Source: Pseudomonadales bacterium
GTDB taxonomy: Bacteria; Pseudomonadota; Gammaproteobacteria; Pseudomonadales; Ketobacteraceae
Assembly (NCBI GenBank): GCA_020062665.1
Contig: JAGUVW010000008.1
Location: 241,823-305,822 of the forward strand
Direction of reading: 5' to 3'
Length of the DNA stretch: 64,000 nt
Part shown: positions 35,705 through 44,277 of the stretch, piece after piece
Numbering within the stretch: the stretch's first letter is position 1
Layout of the letters: every line of letters begins with the position of its first letter
The notes under the pieces: model-generated
What the model saw: only the letters and a program-made list of their open reading frames with translations
Databases searched by the model: none
Told to the model about the DNA's origin: nothing
Made by a program: the position numbers and the translations under genes

Positions 35705-37270
35705 GTGAATCCCGTTGAATTAGGCCTGTTTTCCAGCCGTATCGAATCCATCTGCGATGAGATGGGCGCGGCGCTGCGGCGTGCCGCGTTTTCCCCCAAT
35801 ATCAGGGATCGGCTGGATTTTTCCTGCGCGATTTTCGACAGCGCGGGAGAACTGACGGCTCAGGCCGCGCATATCCCGGTGCACCTGGGCAGCATGGCGT
35901 ATGCGATGGGGTCGATCATCGGCGCTGTGACGTGGGCGCCGGGTGACATGGTGGTGGTGAATGATCCCTATAAAGGTGGCACCCATCTGCCGGACGTGAC
36001 GGTGATTGCGCCGGTGTTCGTGGCGGGGGGGTTGGTGGCGTTCGTTGCCAATCGTGCCCATCACGCCAACATCGGCGCGACGGCGCCGGGATCGATGCCG
36101 GTGTCCCGTTCCCTGCACGAGGAAGGCGTAGTGATCGAGCCGACCCATCTGCTGCGCGCCGGGCAGTGGCAGTATGGGGTGCTGGAGCGGTTGGCGGGAT
36201 TTCCTGCCGGCACCGGCGCTCAGAATCCGCAACTGTTGCTGGCCGGCCCCGCTGCCGGGGATTTCGCTGCGCAGGTGAGCGCGAACCGGGTGGGTGTGGA
36301 ACGGCTGCGGGATCGGATCAGCCAGTATGGCATTGCCCAATACCGCGCTCTGGTGGCCAATCTGAATGACTATGCCTGCCGTCTGGCGCGAGCAAGCTTG
36401 CAGGAGATTCCGGCGGGCGAATATGGTTTCACCGATTTTCTGGATGACGACGGCGCCGGCACTGGCCCGATTGCGATTACTGCACAGGTAATTGTCGATG
36501 CCGAAGGGATTCTGGTGGACTTTACCGGCACGGCAGATCAGGTGCCGGGCAACGTGAACTGTCCGTTGTCGGTGGCGGCGGCTGCAGTGTTTTATGTGTT
36601 CCGTTGCTTGATGCCAGAGCAGACACCTGCCTGTGCCGGTGCGTTTCGGCCGATTCGCTTGCAGGCACCGGAAGGCAGTTTGCTCAATGCGCGCTTTCCG
36701 GCGGCGGTGGCTGCTGGCAATGTGGAAACCAGCACCCGGGTGGTAGACGTGTTGCTGGGAGCACTGGCGCGGGCGATGCCGGATCGTATTCCCGCCGCGA
36801 GCCACGGTTCCATGAACAATCTGGCGATGGGTGCCCTGCATGCGGATGGACGGCGCTGGGATTATTACGAAACCATCGGTGGCGGCATGGGCGCTTCGGC
36901 GCGGGGCGATGGCCTGAGCGCAGTGCAAACGCACATGACCAATACGCTGAACACGCCGGTGGAAAGCCTGGAATCGCACTATCCACTGCGCGTGCGGCGC
37001 TATCAGATCCGGCGTGGTTCCGGTGGAAATGGCAAGCATCGTGGCGGCGACGGTATCGTGCGCGAGATCGAATTTCTGGAACCTGCGACGGTATCGCTGC
37101 TGACAGACCGGCGAACGTTGCAGCCCTGGGGATTGCAGGGTGGTGGTAGCGGCGCGTCGGGCCGGAATCGGCTGAATGATGTGCTGTTGCCGGGAAAAAT
37201 TACGTTTGAAGTGAAGCCCCAGGATCTGCTGACGGTGGAAACGCCGGGTGGTGGCGGGTGGGGAAAATAA
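35705..37270 (+). CDS. Hydantoinase B / oxoprolinase-type subunit
   Basis: 521 residues from GTG 35705, which fits the family start (NPVELGLFSSRIESICDEMG); a frame from 35567 adds 46 unlikely residues. HyuB-type patterns: RAAFSPNIRDRLDFSCAIFD, GDMVVVNDPYKGGTHLPDVT, RAHHANIGATAPGSMP and the Gly-rich RRGSGGNGKHRGGDGIVREI near the end. Such subunits work with a HyuA partner in ATP-dependent opening of hydantoins or 5-oxoproline, or in acetone-carboxylase-type chemistry. No HyuA gene is next to it, and the N-terminal HyuA half is not fused, so the active complex is unclear. It is divergent from argD; the Mo enzyme gene starts 34 bases after its stop. Confidence 0.85.
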   Translation: MNPVELGLFSSRIESICDEMGAALRRAAFSPNIRDRLDFSCAIFDSAGELTAQAAHIPVHLGSMAYAMGSIIGAVTWAPGDMVVVNDPYKGGTHLPDVTVIAPVFVAGGLVAFVANRAHHANIGATAPGSMPVSRSLHEEGVVIEPTHLLRAGQWQYGVLERLAGFPAGTGAQNPQLLLAGPAAGDFAAQVSANRVGVERLRDRISQYGIAQYRALVANLNDYACRLARASLQEIPAGEYGFTDFLDDDGAGTGPIAITAQVIVDAEGILVDFTGTADQVPGNVNCPLSVAAAAVFYVFRCLMPEQTPACAGAFRPIRLQAPEGSLLNARFPAAVAAGNVETSTRVVDVLLGALARAMPDRIPAASHGSMNNLAMGALHADGRRWDYYETIGGGMGASARGDGLSAVQTHMTNTLNTPVESLESHYPLRVRRYQIRRGSGGNGKHRGGDGIVREIEFLEPATVSLLTDRRTLQPWGLQGGGSGASGRNRLNDVLLPGKITFEVKPQDLLTVETPGGGGWGK

Positions 37271-37304
37271 AAATTGGGCAATTTTCAAGAGAGAGAACCG
37301 CACC

Positions 37305-39398
37305 ATGACCACGCAAACTCACTACCGTGCCTGCCATCTGTGCGAAGCCATCTGCGGCCTCGAAATCAAAACCGAAGGCGACCGCATTGTCTCCATCAAG
37401 GGCGACGATAACGATCCCCTCAGCCGCGGCTACATCTGTCCCAAGGCTACCGCGCTGGAAGACATCCACACCGATCCCGATCGCCTGCGCCAGCCCATGC
37501 AGCGCATCGGTGACCAGTGGCAACCGCTGGACTGGAACACGGCGCTGGATCTGGTTGCGGATAAACTGGTCGAAATCCAGCAAAAATACGGCCAGAACGC
37601 GTTGGGCGTGTACGCAGGCAATCCCAGCGTGCACAACTGGGGCATGATGACCCACGCAGGCAATCTGTTTAAGTTCCTCAAAACCCGCAACCGCTTTTCT
37701 GCCACCTCGGTGGATCAGTTACCGCATCAGTTGATGTGTTACTGGATGTATGGTCACCAACTGCTGGTGCCGGTGCCGGATATCGATCGCACGGATCTGC
37801 TGATCATTGTCGGCGGCAATCCCATGGCGTCGAACGGCAGTCTGTGGACAGTGCCCGGTTTCCGCCATCGGGCGAAAGCATTGCAGCAGCGTGGCGGCAA
37901 GTTGGTGGTGATCGATCCGCGCCGCAGCGAAACTGCCGAGATCGCCGACCAGCATCATTTCATCCGCCCTGGCACCGATGCGTTCCTGCTGCTGGCGATG
38001 GTGCGCGAAATCCTGGTGAACGGCTGGATCAACACCGGCCATCTGCACGATCACATCGAAGGTTTCGAGCAGATCGAAACCGCCGTGATGCCCTTCACCA
38101 TTGAACTGGCAGCGCAGCAGACCGGCATTCCCGCCGACGCCATCCGTGCACTCACCCATCAGTTTGCACAGACAAAAAATGCGGTGATCTATGGCCGTAT
38201 GGGCATTTCCGTGCAGCGCTTCGGTGCGCTCTGCCAGTGGGCCATTCAGGTGCTGAACATTCTCACCGGCCATCTGGATGTGCCGGGCGGTTCCACCTTT
38301 CCGCTGCCGGCGGTTGATCCCGTGCACGGGCCGGCCAGCAAACCCGGCCATTTCAATGCGTGGCAGAGTCGGGTGCGTGGTCTGCCGGAATTTTCCGGTG
38401 AATTGCCCGTGTCCGCACTGGCAGAAGAAATTCTCACGCCCGGCGACGGCCAGATCAAAGGGCTGTTCACCGGTGCCGGCAATCCGGTGCTGTCCACGCC
38501 CAATGGCACGCAACTGGAACAGGCGCTGGCGAGCCTGGAGTTCATGGTGTCCCTCGATCCCTACCTCAACGAGACCACGCGCTTCGCTCATGTGATCCTG
38601 CCGCCCACCAGTCCGCTGGAGCACGATCATTTTGATCTGGCATTCCATCCTTTCGCCGTGCGCAACACGGCCAAATACAATCCGCCGATTTTCCCCAAGC
38701 CGCAGGGCGCGCTGCACGACTGGGAAATTTTTTCGGCGCTCGGTGAGCGGGTGGCCAAGCGGCTGGAGCAGAAACCCATGCCCGCGTTCCCGCCGGAAAT
38801 GATCCTGGACATGGGATTGAAAGCCGGGCCTTACGGCAAGCAACTGTCACTGCAGGTGTTGAAGGAAAATCCTCACGGCGTCGATCTGGGTGAGCATCAC
38901 ACCCAGTTTCCGCAGCGTATTTTTCACGGCGACAAAAAGATCCGCCTGCTGCCGGCGGAAGTGCAGGCCGATCTGCCACGGCTGTTGGCGGAAGGCAGCG
39001 TGCCCGCCGGCGGCTTCCGTCTGATTGGCCGCCGTCATGTACGCAGCAACAATTCCTGGATGCACAATTACCAGCGCCTGGTGAAAGGCAAGGATCGCAG
39101 CCTGTTGCTGATGCATCCGCAGGACGTGGCGCACCTGGGTGTGCAGGATGGGCAGACGGTGAAAGTGTCCTCCCGCGTGGGAACCGTGGTGGTGGCGGTG
39201 GAAGCCAGCGACGAGATGATGCCCGGCGTGGTGAGTCTGCCTCATGGCTGGGGTCATCACCGCAAGGGTACCCAGGCGCAGGTGGCCCAGGCCCATGCCG
39301 GCGTCAGCGTGAACGATCTGACGGATGATCGCTATCTGGATGATTTGTCGGGCAATGCGGCGCTCAATGGCGTGCCGGTGACCATCACTGCGGCCTGA
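37305..39398 (+). CDS. Molybdopterin oxidoreductase (DMSO reductase superfamily)
   Basis: 697 residues from ATG 37305; the in-frame GTG/ATG region from 37248 overlaps the upstream gene and was not used. An N-terminal [4Fe-4S] ligand set C10-x2-C13-x3-C17 and C45 (RACHLCEAICG, GYICPKA). Molybdopterin-guanine-dinucleotide contacts include GNPSVHNWG, IVGGNPMASNG and VVIDPRRSETAEIADQH. The C-terminal dinucleotide domain starts LIGRRHVRSNNSWMHNYQ. No Tat signal is seen, so it should be cytoplasmic, in the group of formate-dehydrogenase-like and nitrate-reductase-like enzymes of unknown substrate. No beta or gamma subunit is beside it. Confidence 0.85.
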   Translation: MTTQTHYRACHLCEAICGLEIKTEGDRIVSIKGDDNDPLSRGYICPKATALEDIHTDPDRLRQPMQRIGDQWQPLDWNTALDLVADKLVEIQQKYGQNALGVYAGNPSVHNWGMMTHAGNLFKFLKTRNRFSATSVDQLPHQLMCYWMYGHQLLVPVPDIDRTDLLIIVGGNPMASNGSLWTVPGFRHRAKALQQRGGKLVVIDPRRSETAEIADQHHFIRPGTDAFLLLAMVREILVNGWINTGHLHDHIEGFEQIETAVMPFTIELAAQQTGIPADAIRALTHQFAQTKNAVIYGRMGISVQRFGALCQWAIQVLNILTGHLDVPGGSTFPLPAVDPVHGPASKPGHFNAWQSRVRGLPEFSGELPVSALAEEILTPGDGQIKGLFTGAGNPVLSTPNGTQLEQALASLEFMVSLDPYLNETTRFAHVILPPTSPLEHDHFDLAFHPFAVRNTAKYNPPIFPKPQGALHDWEIFSALGERVAKRLEQKPMPAFPPEMILDMGLKAGPYGKQLSLQVLKENPHGVDLGEHHTQFPQRIFHGDKKIRLLPAEVQADLPRLLAEGSVPAGGFRLIGRRHVRSNNSWMHNYQRLVKGKDRSLLLMHPQDVAHLGVQDGQTVKVSSRVGTVVVAVEASDEMMPGVVSLPHGWGHHRKGTQAQVAQAHAGVSVNDLTDDRYLDDLSGNAALNGVPVTITAA

Positions 39399-39496
39399 GG
39401 GGATTACCCCTTTGGGGCATACGGTGTTTGCGTCGGGGTCTGTCTGTTACAATGCGCCATCGTGGCCGACCCCGAATTTCCACTAGCAGGTATGTT

Positions 39497-39814
39497 ATGA
39501 GCACTCTGGACGTCATCAAAGATCAGATCAGCAGCAACAACGTCATTCTGTACATGAAAGGTTCCCCCCAGTTTCCCCAGTGCGGTTTTTCTGCCCGTGC
39601 GGTGGAAGCCCTGATGTCCGTGGGCAAGCCCTTCGCCTACGTCAACATTCTGGAACACCCGGATATCCGCGCCGAACTGCCGAAGTTCGCCAACTGGCCC
39701 ACTTTCCCGCAGCTGTGGGTGAAGGGCGAGCTGGTCGGTGGCAGCGACATCATTCTGGAAATGGCCCAGAAAGGTGAACTGAAGCCGCTGATCGAGGAAG
39801 CTGCGGGCGCCTGA
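39497..39814 (+). CDS. grxD: Monothiol glutaredoxin Grx4
   Basis: 105 residues from ATG 39497. The CGFS active site is present (FPQCGFSARAVEAL), with the glutathione-binding NWPTFPQLWVKGELVGGSDI and a conserved Lys in YMKGSP. Grx4 carries [2Fe-2S] clusters, often with BolA, and takes part in iron-sulfur trafficking. A TACAAT -10-like box lies at 39448-39453 but no good -35 at 17 bp. Followed by a terminator shared with the convergent P450 gene. Confidence 0.96.
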   Translation: MSTLDVIKDQISSNNVILYMKGSPQFPQCGFSARAVEALMSVGKPFAYVNILEHPDIRAELPKFANWPTFPQLWVKGELVGGSDIILEMAQKGELKPLIEEAAGA

Positions 39815-39837
39815 TTACGCTTTCGCGAGTTGAATGG

Positions 39838-39863
39838 AAAAGGGAGCTTCGGCTCCCTTTTTT
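39838..39863 (+). terminator. Bidirectional terminator between grxD and the P450 gene
   Basis: AGGGAGC-TTCG-GCTCCCT with a stable UUCG tetraloop, flanked by A and T runs on both sides; 24 bases after grxD and overlapping the end of the convergent P450 gene. Confidence 0.9.
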
Positions 39864-41188
39864 CATATCCGCTCCAACTGAATCGGCAAATTATCCTTCG
39901 GCTTGGCAATCGGCACCAGCTGATAGGGCACCACATAATCCCACGGCACACTCCAGCGGAACTTCAGCACCAGCTGATGCACGATGGCCTTCACCTGCAG
40001 TTCGGCAAAATGTTGGCCGATGCACATGTGAGCGCCGCCGCCAAATGGCACCCAGGCAAATGGATGTCGCTTGTGTTCTTCCCGTGGCGGCGCGAAACGT
40101 AGCGGATCGAAGGTGTCGGGGTCGGTCCAGATTTCCTTCATGTAATGAGTGTGTACCGGCGACACCGAAATCAGTGTGTTGGCGGGAATGCGATATCCCT
40201 CGAACTCCACCTCGCGGGTCGTCATGCGCGGCATGGTGGGCAGCGGCGGGTACATGCGCAGGGATTCCTTCATGCACAGTTCCGTCATGGTGGCCTGCGC
40301 CAGATCATCGAACTGCAGCATGGGTTTGTTAAACGCGCGGGCTTCGGCGCGGATCTTTTCCTGCCACTGCGGATTTTTTGCCAGCGCATACACCAGTGTC
40401 GACAGCGTGCTCGTCGTGGTGTCGTGCGCCGCCATCATCAGGAACGCCATGTGATCAATGATTTCCTGATCGCTGAAGCGCTCGCCGGACTCTGTCACCG
40501 AATGGCAGAACTGGCTGAAAAAATCCGCCGTATCCTCGCGCCGCTTCTGTTCCAGCATCGATGCGAACAGATTCACCAGTGTCTTGCGCCCGCGCACGCC
40601 GCGCCAGTAGGACGTAAACGGAATCGCCTTGCGGATCGGTGCGATGGAACCTTCCACTGCGTCCATGAACGCGCGATTGACTTTGCGTTTGTGCTTGCCC
40701 AGATCGGCACCCATGAACACCGACGTGCCCAGATCCAGCGTCAGCTGCTTGATGTGGGGATAGAACAGAAAATGATGATGGGGTTTCCAGCGCGCCAGTC
40801 CTTGCGCGATGTGCGGATTCATGTGATCCAGATAGCGCACCAGATTCGGTTTTTTGAATGCCAGATTCATGATGCGGCGCTGGAAGCGGTGTTCGTCGCC
40901 ATCCATCGCCATCACCGATCCTGGGAACACATGATCGATGACCCACGACCAGCCCAGGCGGCTGGAAAAAACCTGATCCTTGTTCTGATAGACCAGCTGG
41001 TTGGCGTCGGGCCCAAACAGTTGCGTGGAGGCAAAGGGTTCAAATCCAATGCGCACCACCGGGCCGTTACGTTGATACAGGCGATCCAGCGTGCCTTTCA
41101 CATCCCGATAAAAACCAATCGTGTAATCCAGCGGATGGCGGCCGCGATCGAACGGCACCGGTTTGAGGGTTGCAGTGGTGGTGGCCAT
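39863..41188 (-). CDS. Cytochrome P450
   Basis: 441 residues, soluble. The I-helix oxygen-activation motif is AHDTTTS (residues 254-260), the K-helix ExxR is E308/R311 (KESLRMYPP), and the haem ligand is Cys389 in FGGGAHMCIGQH. No N-terminal membrane anchor. The family is not CYP153-like by motif; it resembles bacterial P450s of the CYP51/CYP120-like broad clade, but the subfamily and substrate are not determined. No ferredoxin or reductase gene is adjacent. Its terminator is shared with grxD. Confidence 0.9.
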   Translation of the reverse strand: MATTTATLKPVPFDRGRHPLDYTIGFYRDVKGTLDRLYQRNGPVVRIGFEPFASTQLFGPDANQLVYQNKDQVFSSRLGWSWVIDHVFPGSVMAMDGDEHRFQRRIMNLAFKKPNLVRYLDHMNPHIAQGLARWKPHHHFLFYPHIKQLTLDLGTSVFMGADLGKHKRKVNRAFMDAVEGSIAPIRKAIPFTSYWRGVRGRKTLVNLFASMLEQKRREDTADFFSQFCHSVTESGERFSDQEIIDHMAFLMMAAHDTTTSTLSTLVYALAKNPQWQEKIRAEARAFNKPMLQFDDLAQATMTELCMKESLRMYPPLPTMPRMTTREVEFEGYRIPANTLISVSPVHTHYMKEIWTDPDTFDPLRFAPPREEHKRHPFAWVPFGGGAHMCIGQHFAELQVKAIVHQLVLKFRWSVPWDYVVPYQLVPIAKPKDNLPIQLERI

Positions 41189-41333
41189 GCAGGTGACCCC
41201 GCTTTCATGCTTCGTGGAGGATGACTGCTTTCAATGACTATATAGTCGAAGTCCGCCGGGGGAAAGGGAGGAATGAAGGGATATCACGCGAAATGGTGCG
41301 CGGGCGACAATGATTGTGCAGAAGCGTCAAAAC

Positions 41334-43664
41334 CTAACTGGCGATGGCGCGTCCATCGTTGCTGGCCTGCTGGAAGAACGCCATGGCCGTGTCGGCAGCG
41401 CTGGGTTTGGCAAAATAGAAACCCTGCACCGTCTCGCATCCCAGTGTGCGCAGGATATTCAGCTGTTGCTCGGTTTCGATACCTTCCGCCACCAGCCCAA
41501 GTTTCAGGTTCTGCGCCAGACGGATGATGGATTCCAGCATCAGCACCGATTCCTCGTCCTGCTCCAGATCGCGAATGAAACTGCGGTCGATTTTCAGCGT
41601 GTCGATGGGGAAGCGGCGCAGATACGCCAACGAGGAATAACCGGTACCGAAATCGTCCAGCGCAATACGCACGCCGCGTTCCTTGAACTGGTGCAGCAGT
41701 TCAATCGCATTGCTTTCATCCTGCATCAAACCGGATTCGGTGATTTCCAGTTCCAGCTGTTCAGGCCGGATATCCATGCGCTGCAGACAGCGGTCGATGG
41801 TGAGCAGCGGATTGCTGTAATTCAGCTGCACCGGCGACAGGTTCACCGACACTGCCAGATTGCGCACGCCCATCTGGTTCCAGCGCTCGATCTGCTGGCA
41901 GGCGGACTCCAGCGCCCAGTCACCCAGTTGTTTGATGTAGCCGGTTTCTTCGGCCACCGGAATGAACACGCCGGGACTGATCATGCCTTTTTCCGGATGT
42001 TGCCAGCGCATCAGTGCTTCGAACTCGATGCGTTGCTGGCCTTGTACCGGCACTTTCGGCTGGTAGTGCAGAAGAAATTCACGGTTTTCCAGTCCGCTGC
42101 GCATGGCGGATTCCAGTGCCAGCCGTTCTGTCATGGGTTTTTCCATGCCGGCATCGAAAAACTGGAAATTATTTTTGCCTTTGCCCTTGGCGACGTACAT
42201 CGCCATGTCAGCGTTTTTCAGCAGCTGCTCCGGCGTCTGGCCATCCTTGGGAAAAATGCTGATGCCGATGCTGGCGCCGATGCAGACCTCGTGATCCTGC
42301 AAGTGAAAGGGCAGAGCGAGTTTGCCGAGTATGCGCGTGGCCACTTTTGCGGCCTGATCCGGTGAATGCAGGTTCGATAACACCAGCGTGAATTCGTCGC
42401 CACCCAGACGCGCCAGCAGCTGTGAATCATCTGTCGCACCCGGCTGCGGATGTCGCTGCAGAATATCGTGGCTGCGGATGCATTCCTTCAGCCGTCCGCC
42501 GACCTGCATCAGCAGATGATCGCCCAGTTGATGTCCCAGGCCGTCGTTGATGTGTTTGAAGTTGTCCAGGTCGAGTAACAGGATGGCCAGCTGCGTACCG
42601 GTGATCTTGCTCTGGGAAATCATGAGCTGCATGGCTTCGATGGAATTGACCTTGTTGGGCAGTCCAGTGAGCGTGTCGAAGTAGGCGAGTTCCTCGATCT
42701 GGCGCGTGGTGCGCTGCAGATGTTCGCGCATGGTGTTGAAGGACTGCGCCAGTTCGGAAAATTCGTCCTGGTTTTTCAGTTCCAGCGTCTGGTTCAGTTC
42801 ACCGTGGGTGATGGCGGTGGTCATGCGCTGGACTTCCGTCAACGGGCGGGCGATCCAGCGTTGCAGCGCGCGCTGCAGGATGAGCAGGGCGAGCAGGGTG
42901 GCCACCACGGCCAGGGCAGCCAGCGACGATTCCAGCTGTTCCAGATGACGCTGGACACCGGTGGCAGGCACCAGGCCAACCAGTGTCAGGTGGGGTGCCA
43001 GGGTTTCCTGCAGGATCAGAAAATCGGTTCCATCCAGCGTGATGTGGGTGGCATCGGCTTTTTGCTGCAGCCTGTCCGCCAGCCCGGGCGGCACGGCGTT
43101 GAGCCAGCGTGCATTGGCATCCTGCAGATACAGCAACACCTGGCTGTGGCGGCGGGAACTGTCGAAGAAATCCTGCAGCGTCAGCAGCGGAAGCGTCAAT
43201 GTGATGACCGGGGCTGATGAGGCGTTGTTGTTGCTGAACACCGAGCGCAGCAGGGGGGCACCCTTGGGCGAGGGCTCGATGGTTGCCCGGTTACCGTCGG
43301 GCGTTTTCGTCATCGGCAGCGGCGATGGCAGATGACTGCTGAGCCCCAGTCGTTCACCCTGGGCCGACGTCAGTTCCACCTGCACGACGTTAGCGTTCTG
43401 CCGGTGCCATTGCTGCAGTGTGTCGTTCAGCGCAGTCGGTGGCGTGTCACGTAGGGTGGCATCGAGGTGCCGGGCCAATTGTCTGGCATCCTCCTGGCTG
43501 ATGGCCAGGTATTGGCGCGCGGGTTCAGCCAGCAGTTTGAGCTTCTGTCGGGTGGCATCCTGCAGATAGGCAGCGTAATGGTAGTGCATCAGCCAACCAG
43601 CCAGCAGCAAGGGGCCGAGAATCAGCGGTATCACCACAGACGCGAATTTGGGCTGTAACTTCAT
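41334..43664 (-). CDS. Membrane GGDEF-EAL protein with HAMP domain
   Basis: 776 residues. An N-terminal membrane helix (VVIPLILGPLLLAGWLM) and a second one near residue 240 (LAALAVVATLLALLILQ) bracket a periplasmic sensor region. A HAMP domain follows (RWIARPLTEVQRMTTAIT). The GGDEF domain near residue 420 is intact (RLGGDEFTLVL). The EAL domain starts near residue 549 with FEALMRWQHP and keeps NLSPVQLNY, ELEITESGL, DDFGTGYSSLAYLRRF and VAEGIETEQQL. Both catalytic motifs are kept, so it could make or break cyclic-di-GMP. Confidence 0.93.
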   Translation of the reverse strand: MKLQPKFASVVIPLILGPLLLAGWLMHYHYAAYLQDATRQKLKLLAEPARQYLAISQEDARQLARHLDATLRDTPPTALNDTLQQWHRQNANVVQVELTSAQGERLGLSSHLPSPLPMTKTPDGNRATIEPSPKGAPLLRSVFSNNNASSAPVITLTLPLLTLQDFFDSSRRHSQVLLYLQDANARWLNAVPPGLADRLQQKADATHITLDGTDFLILQETLAPHLTLVGLVPATGVQRHLEQLESSLAALAVVATLLALLILQRALQRWIARPLTEVQRMTTAITHGELNQTLELKNQDEFSELAQSFNTMREHLQRTTRQIEELAYFDTLTGLPNKVNSIEAMQLMISQSKITGTQLAILLLDLDNFKHINDGLGHQLGDHLLMQVGGRLKECIRSHDILQRHPQPGATDDSQLLARLGGDEFTLVLSNLHSPDQAAKVATRILGKLALPFHLQDHEVCIGASIGISIFPKDGQTPEQLLKNADMAMYVAKGKGKNNFQFFDAGMEKPMTERLALESAMRSGLENREFLLHYQPKVPVQGQQRIEFEALMRWQHPEKGMISPGVFIPVAEETGYIKQLGDWALESACQQIERWNQMGVRNLAVSVNLSPVQLNYSNPLLTIDRCLQRMDIRPEQLELEITESGLMQDESNAIELLHQFKERGVRIALDDFGTGYSSLAYLRRFPIDTLKIDRSFIRDLEQDEESVLMLESIIRLAQNLKLGLVAEGIETEQQLNILRTLGCETVQGFYFAKPSAADTAMAFFQQASNDGRAIAS

Positions 43665-43819
43665 GCCGAAAACTGCTCAATAACGGTATAAGTGCAGTAT
43701 AGGTAAGCAAATTAGCTTCGCCGGCCTGATCGTGACTCCCTAGCCATAGAAACAACCCGTCTTTTCACCTAATTGCTTATGCGAAAAGGATTTTTAGCGC
43801 TTTGATCAATATTTGGTAG

Positions 43820-43835
43820 TGTGATGGAGTTCACA
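43820..43835 (+). promoter_or_regulatory. CRP/Vfr-like binding site
   Basis: TGTGA-TGGAGT-TCACA is a perfect match to the CRP core TGTGA-N6-TCACA. It sits 18 bases before the small gene at 43853, overlapping the likely promoter start region, and 156 bases from the GGDEF-EAL start. CRP-family (Vfr) control of one or both is inferred. Confidence 0.6.
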
Positions 43836-43852
43836 TTGCGAGGGTCGATCTC

Positions 43853-44161
43853 ATGGTCAATGTTCCTTTCCTGCACGATATTCGGGTGTTTGATGCCGTT
43901 GGCCGCCATGTCGTGGGACATGTGGTGGCGATGGAGGAGGACGGCCTGCGCATGGTGGCGGATCAGGCGTTCGACAGCGAGCATGAACATGTGCTGATGC
44001 TGGACGATCTGACCTCGTTCGAGCCCGGTAAGAAAGCCTTGTTTTCAGCTACTTGCGATCTGTGTGACCCGGATGACCAGGTGCTGGACCTCTATCATGT
44101 GCGGCTGCGCTTCACCCATCTGTCACCCCAGGCAGAGGAAATAGCCCAGCTGTTATCGTAG
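43853..44161 (+). CDS. Hypothetical small protein, possibly PilZ-like
   Basis: 102 residues. No signal peptide. Beta-rich look, with VFDAVGRHVVGHVVAMEEDGLRMVADQ resembling the barrel of PilZ domains and LYHVRLRFTHLSPQAEEIAQ in the C-terminus, but no clear RxxxR cyclic-di-GMP motif. The neighbour encodes a GGDEF-EAL protein on the opposite strand, which makes a cyclic-di-GMP link attractive but unproven. A perfect CRP-like core is just upstream. Confidence 0.65.
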   Translation: MVNVPFLHDIRVFDAVGRHVVGHVVAMEEDGLRMVADQAFDSEHEHVLMLDDLTSFEPGKKALFSATCDLCDPDDQVLDLYHVRLRFTHLSPQAEEIAQLLS

Positions 44162-44203
44162 TCCTGCGGGTGGAGCGGCTGTTCCAGTGCGGTTGACCTG
44201 AAC

Positions 44204-44274
44204 GGGTGGCCTTGGCATGATGGCGTCCACAAAATTGGGTTATCCAATTTTGTGACCAGCACAGGAGGCCACCC
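44204..44274 (+). promoter_or_regulatory. Nested inverted repeats in the acylase gene leader
   Basis: An outer pair GGGTGGCCT (44204-44212) / AGGCCACCC (44266-44274) encloses a perfect 11-bp inner pair CACAAAATTGG / CCAATTTTGTG (44228-44254) with a 5-base loop. The outer right arm covers the end of the AGGAGG ribosome site (44263-44268) of the gene starting at 44278, so folding would hide it. The inner palindrome could equally be a protein operator. Confidence 0.6.
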
Positions 44275-44277
44275 ATC

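Noticed and set aside
35720..37312. 530-residue minus-strand frame
   Set aside because: Antisense to the hydantoinase B-type gene; Arg/His/Gln-rich without motifs.
39397..39420. Possible terminator after the molybdopterin oxidoreductase gene
   Set aside because: Only a 5-bp AGGGG/CCCCT stem; not convincing.
40145..41224. 359-residue plus-strand frame
   Set aside because: Antisense to the P450 gene, which has all P450 signature motifs.
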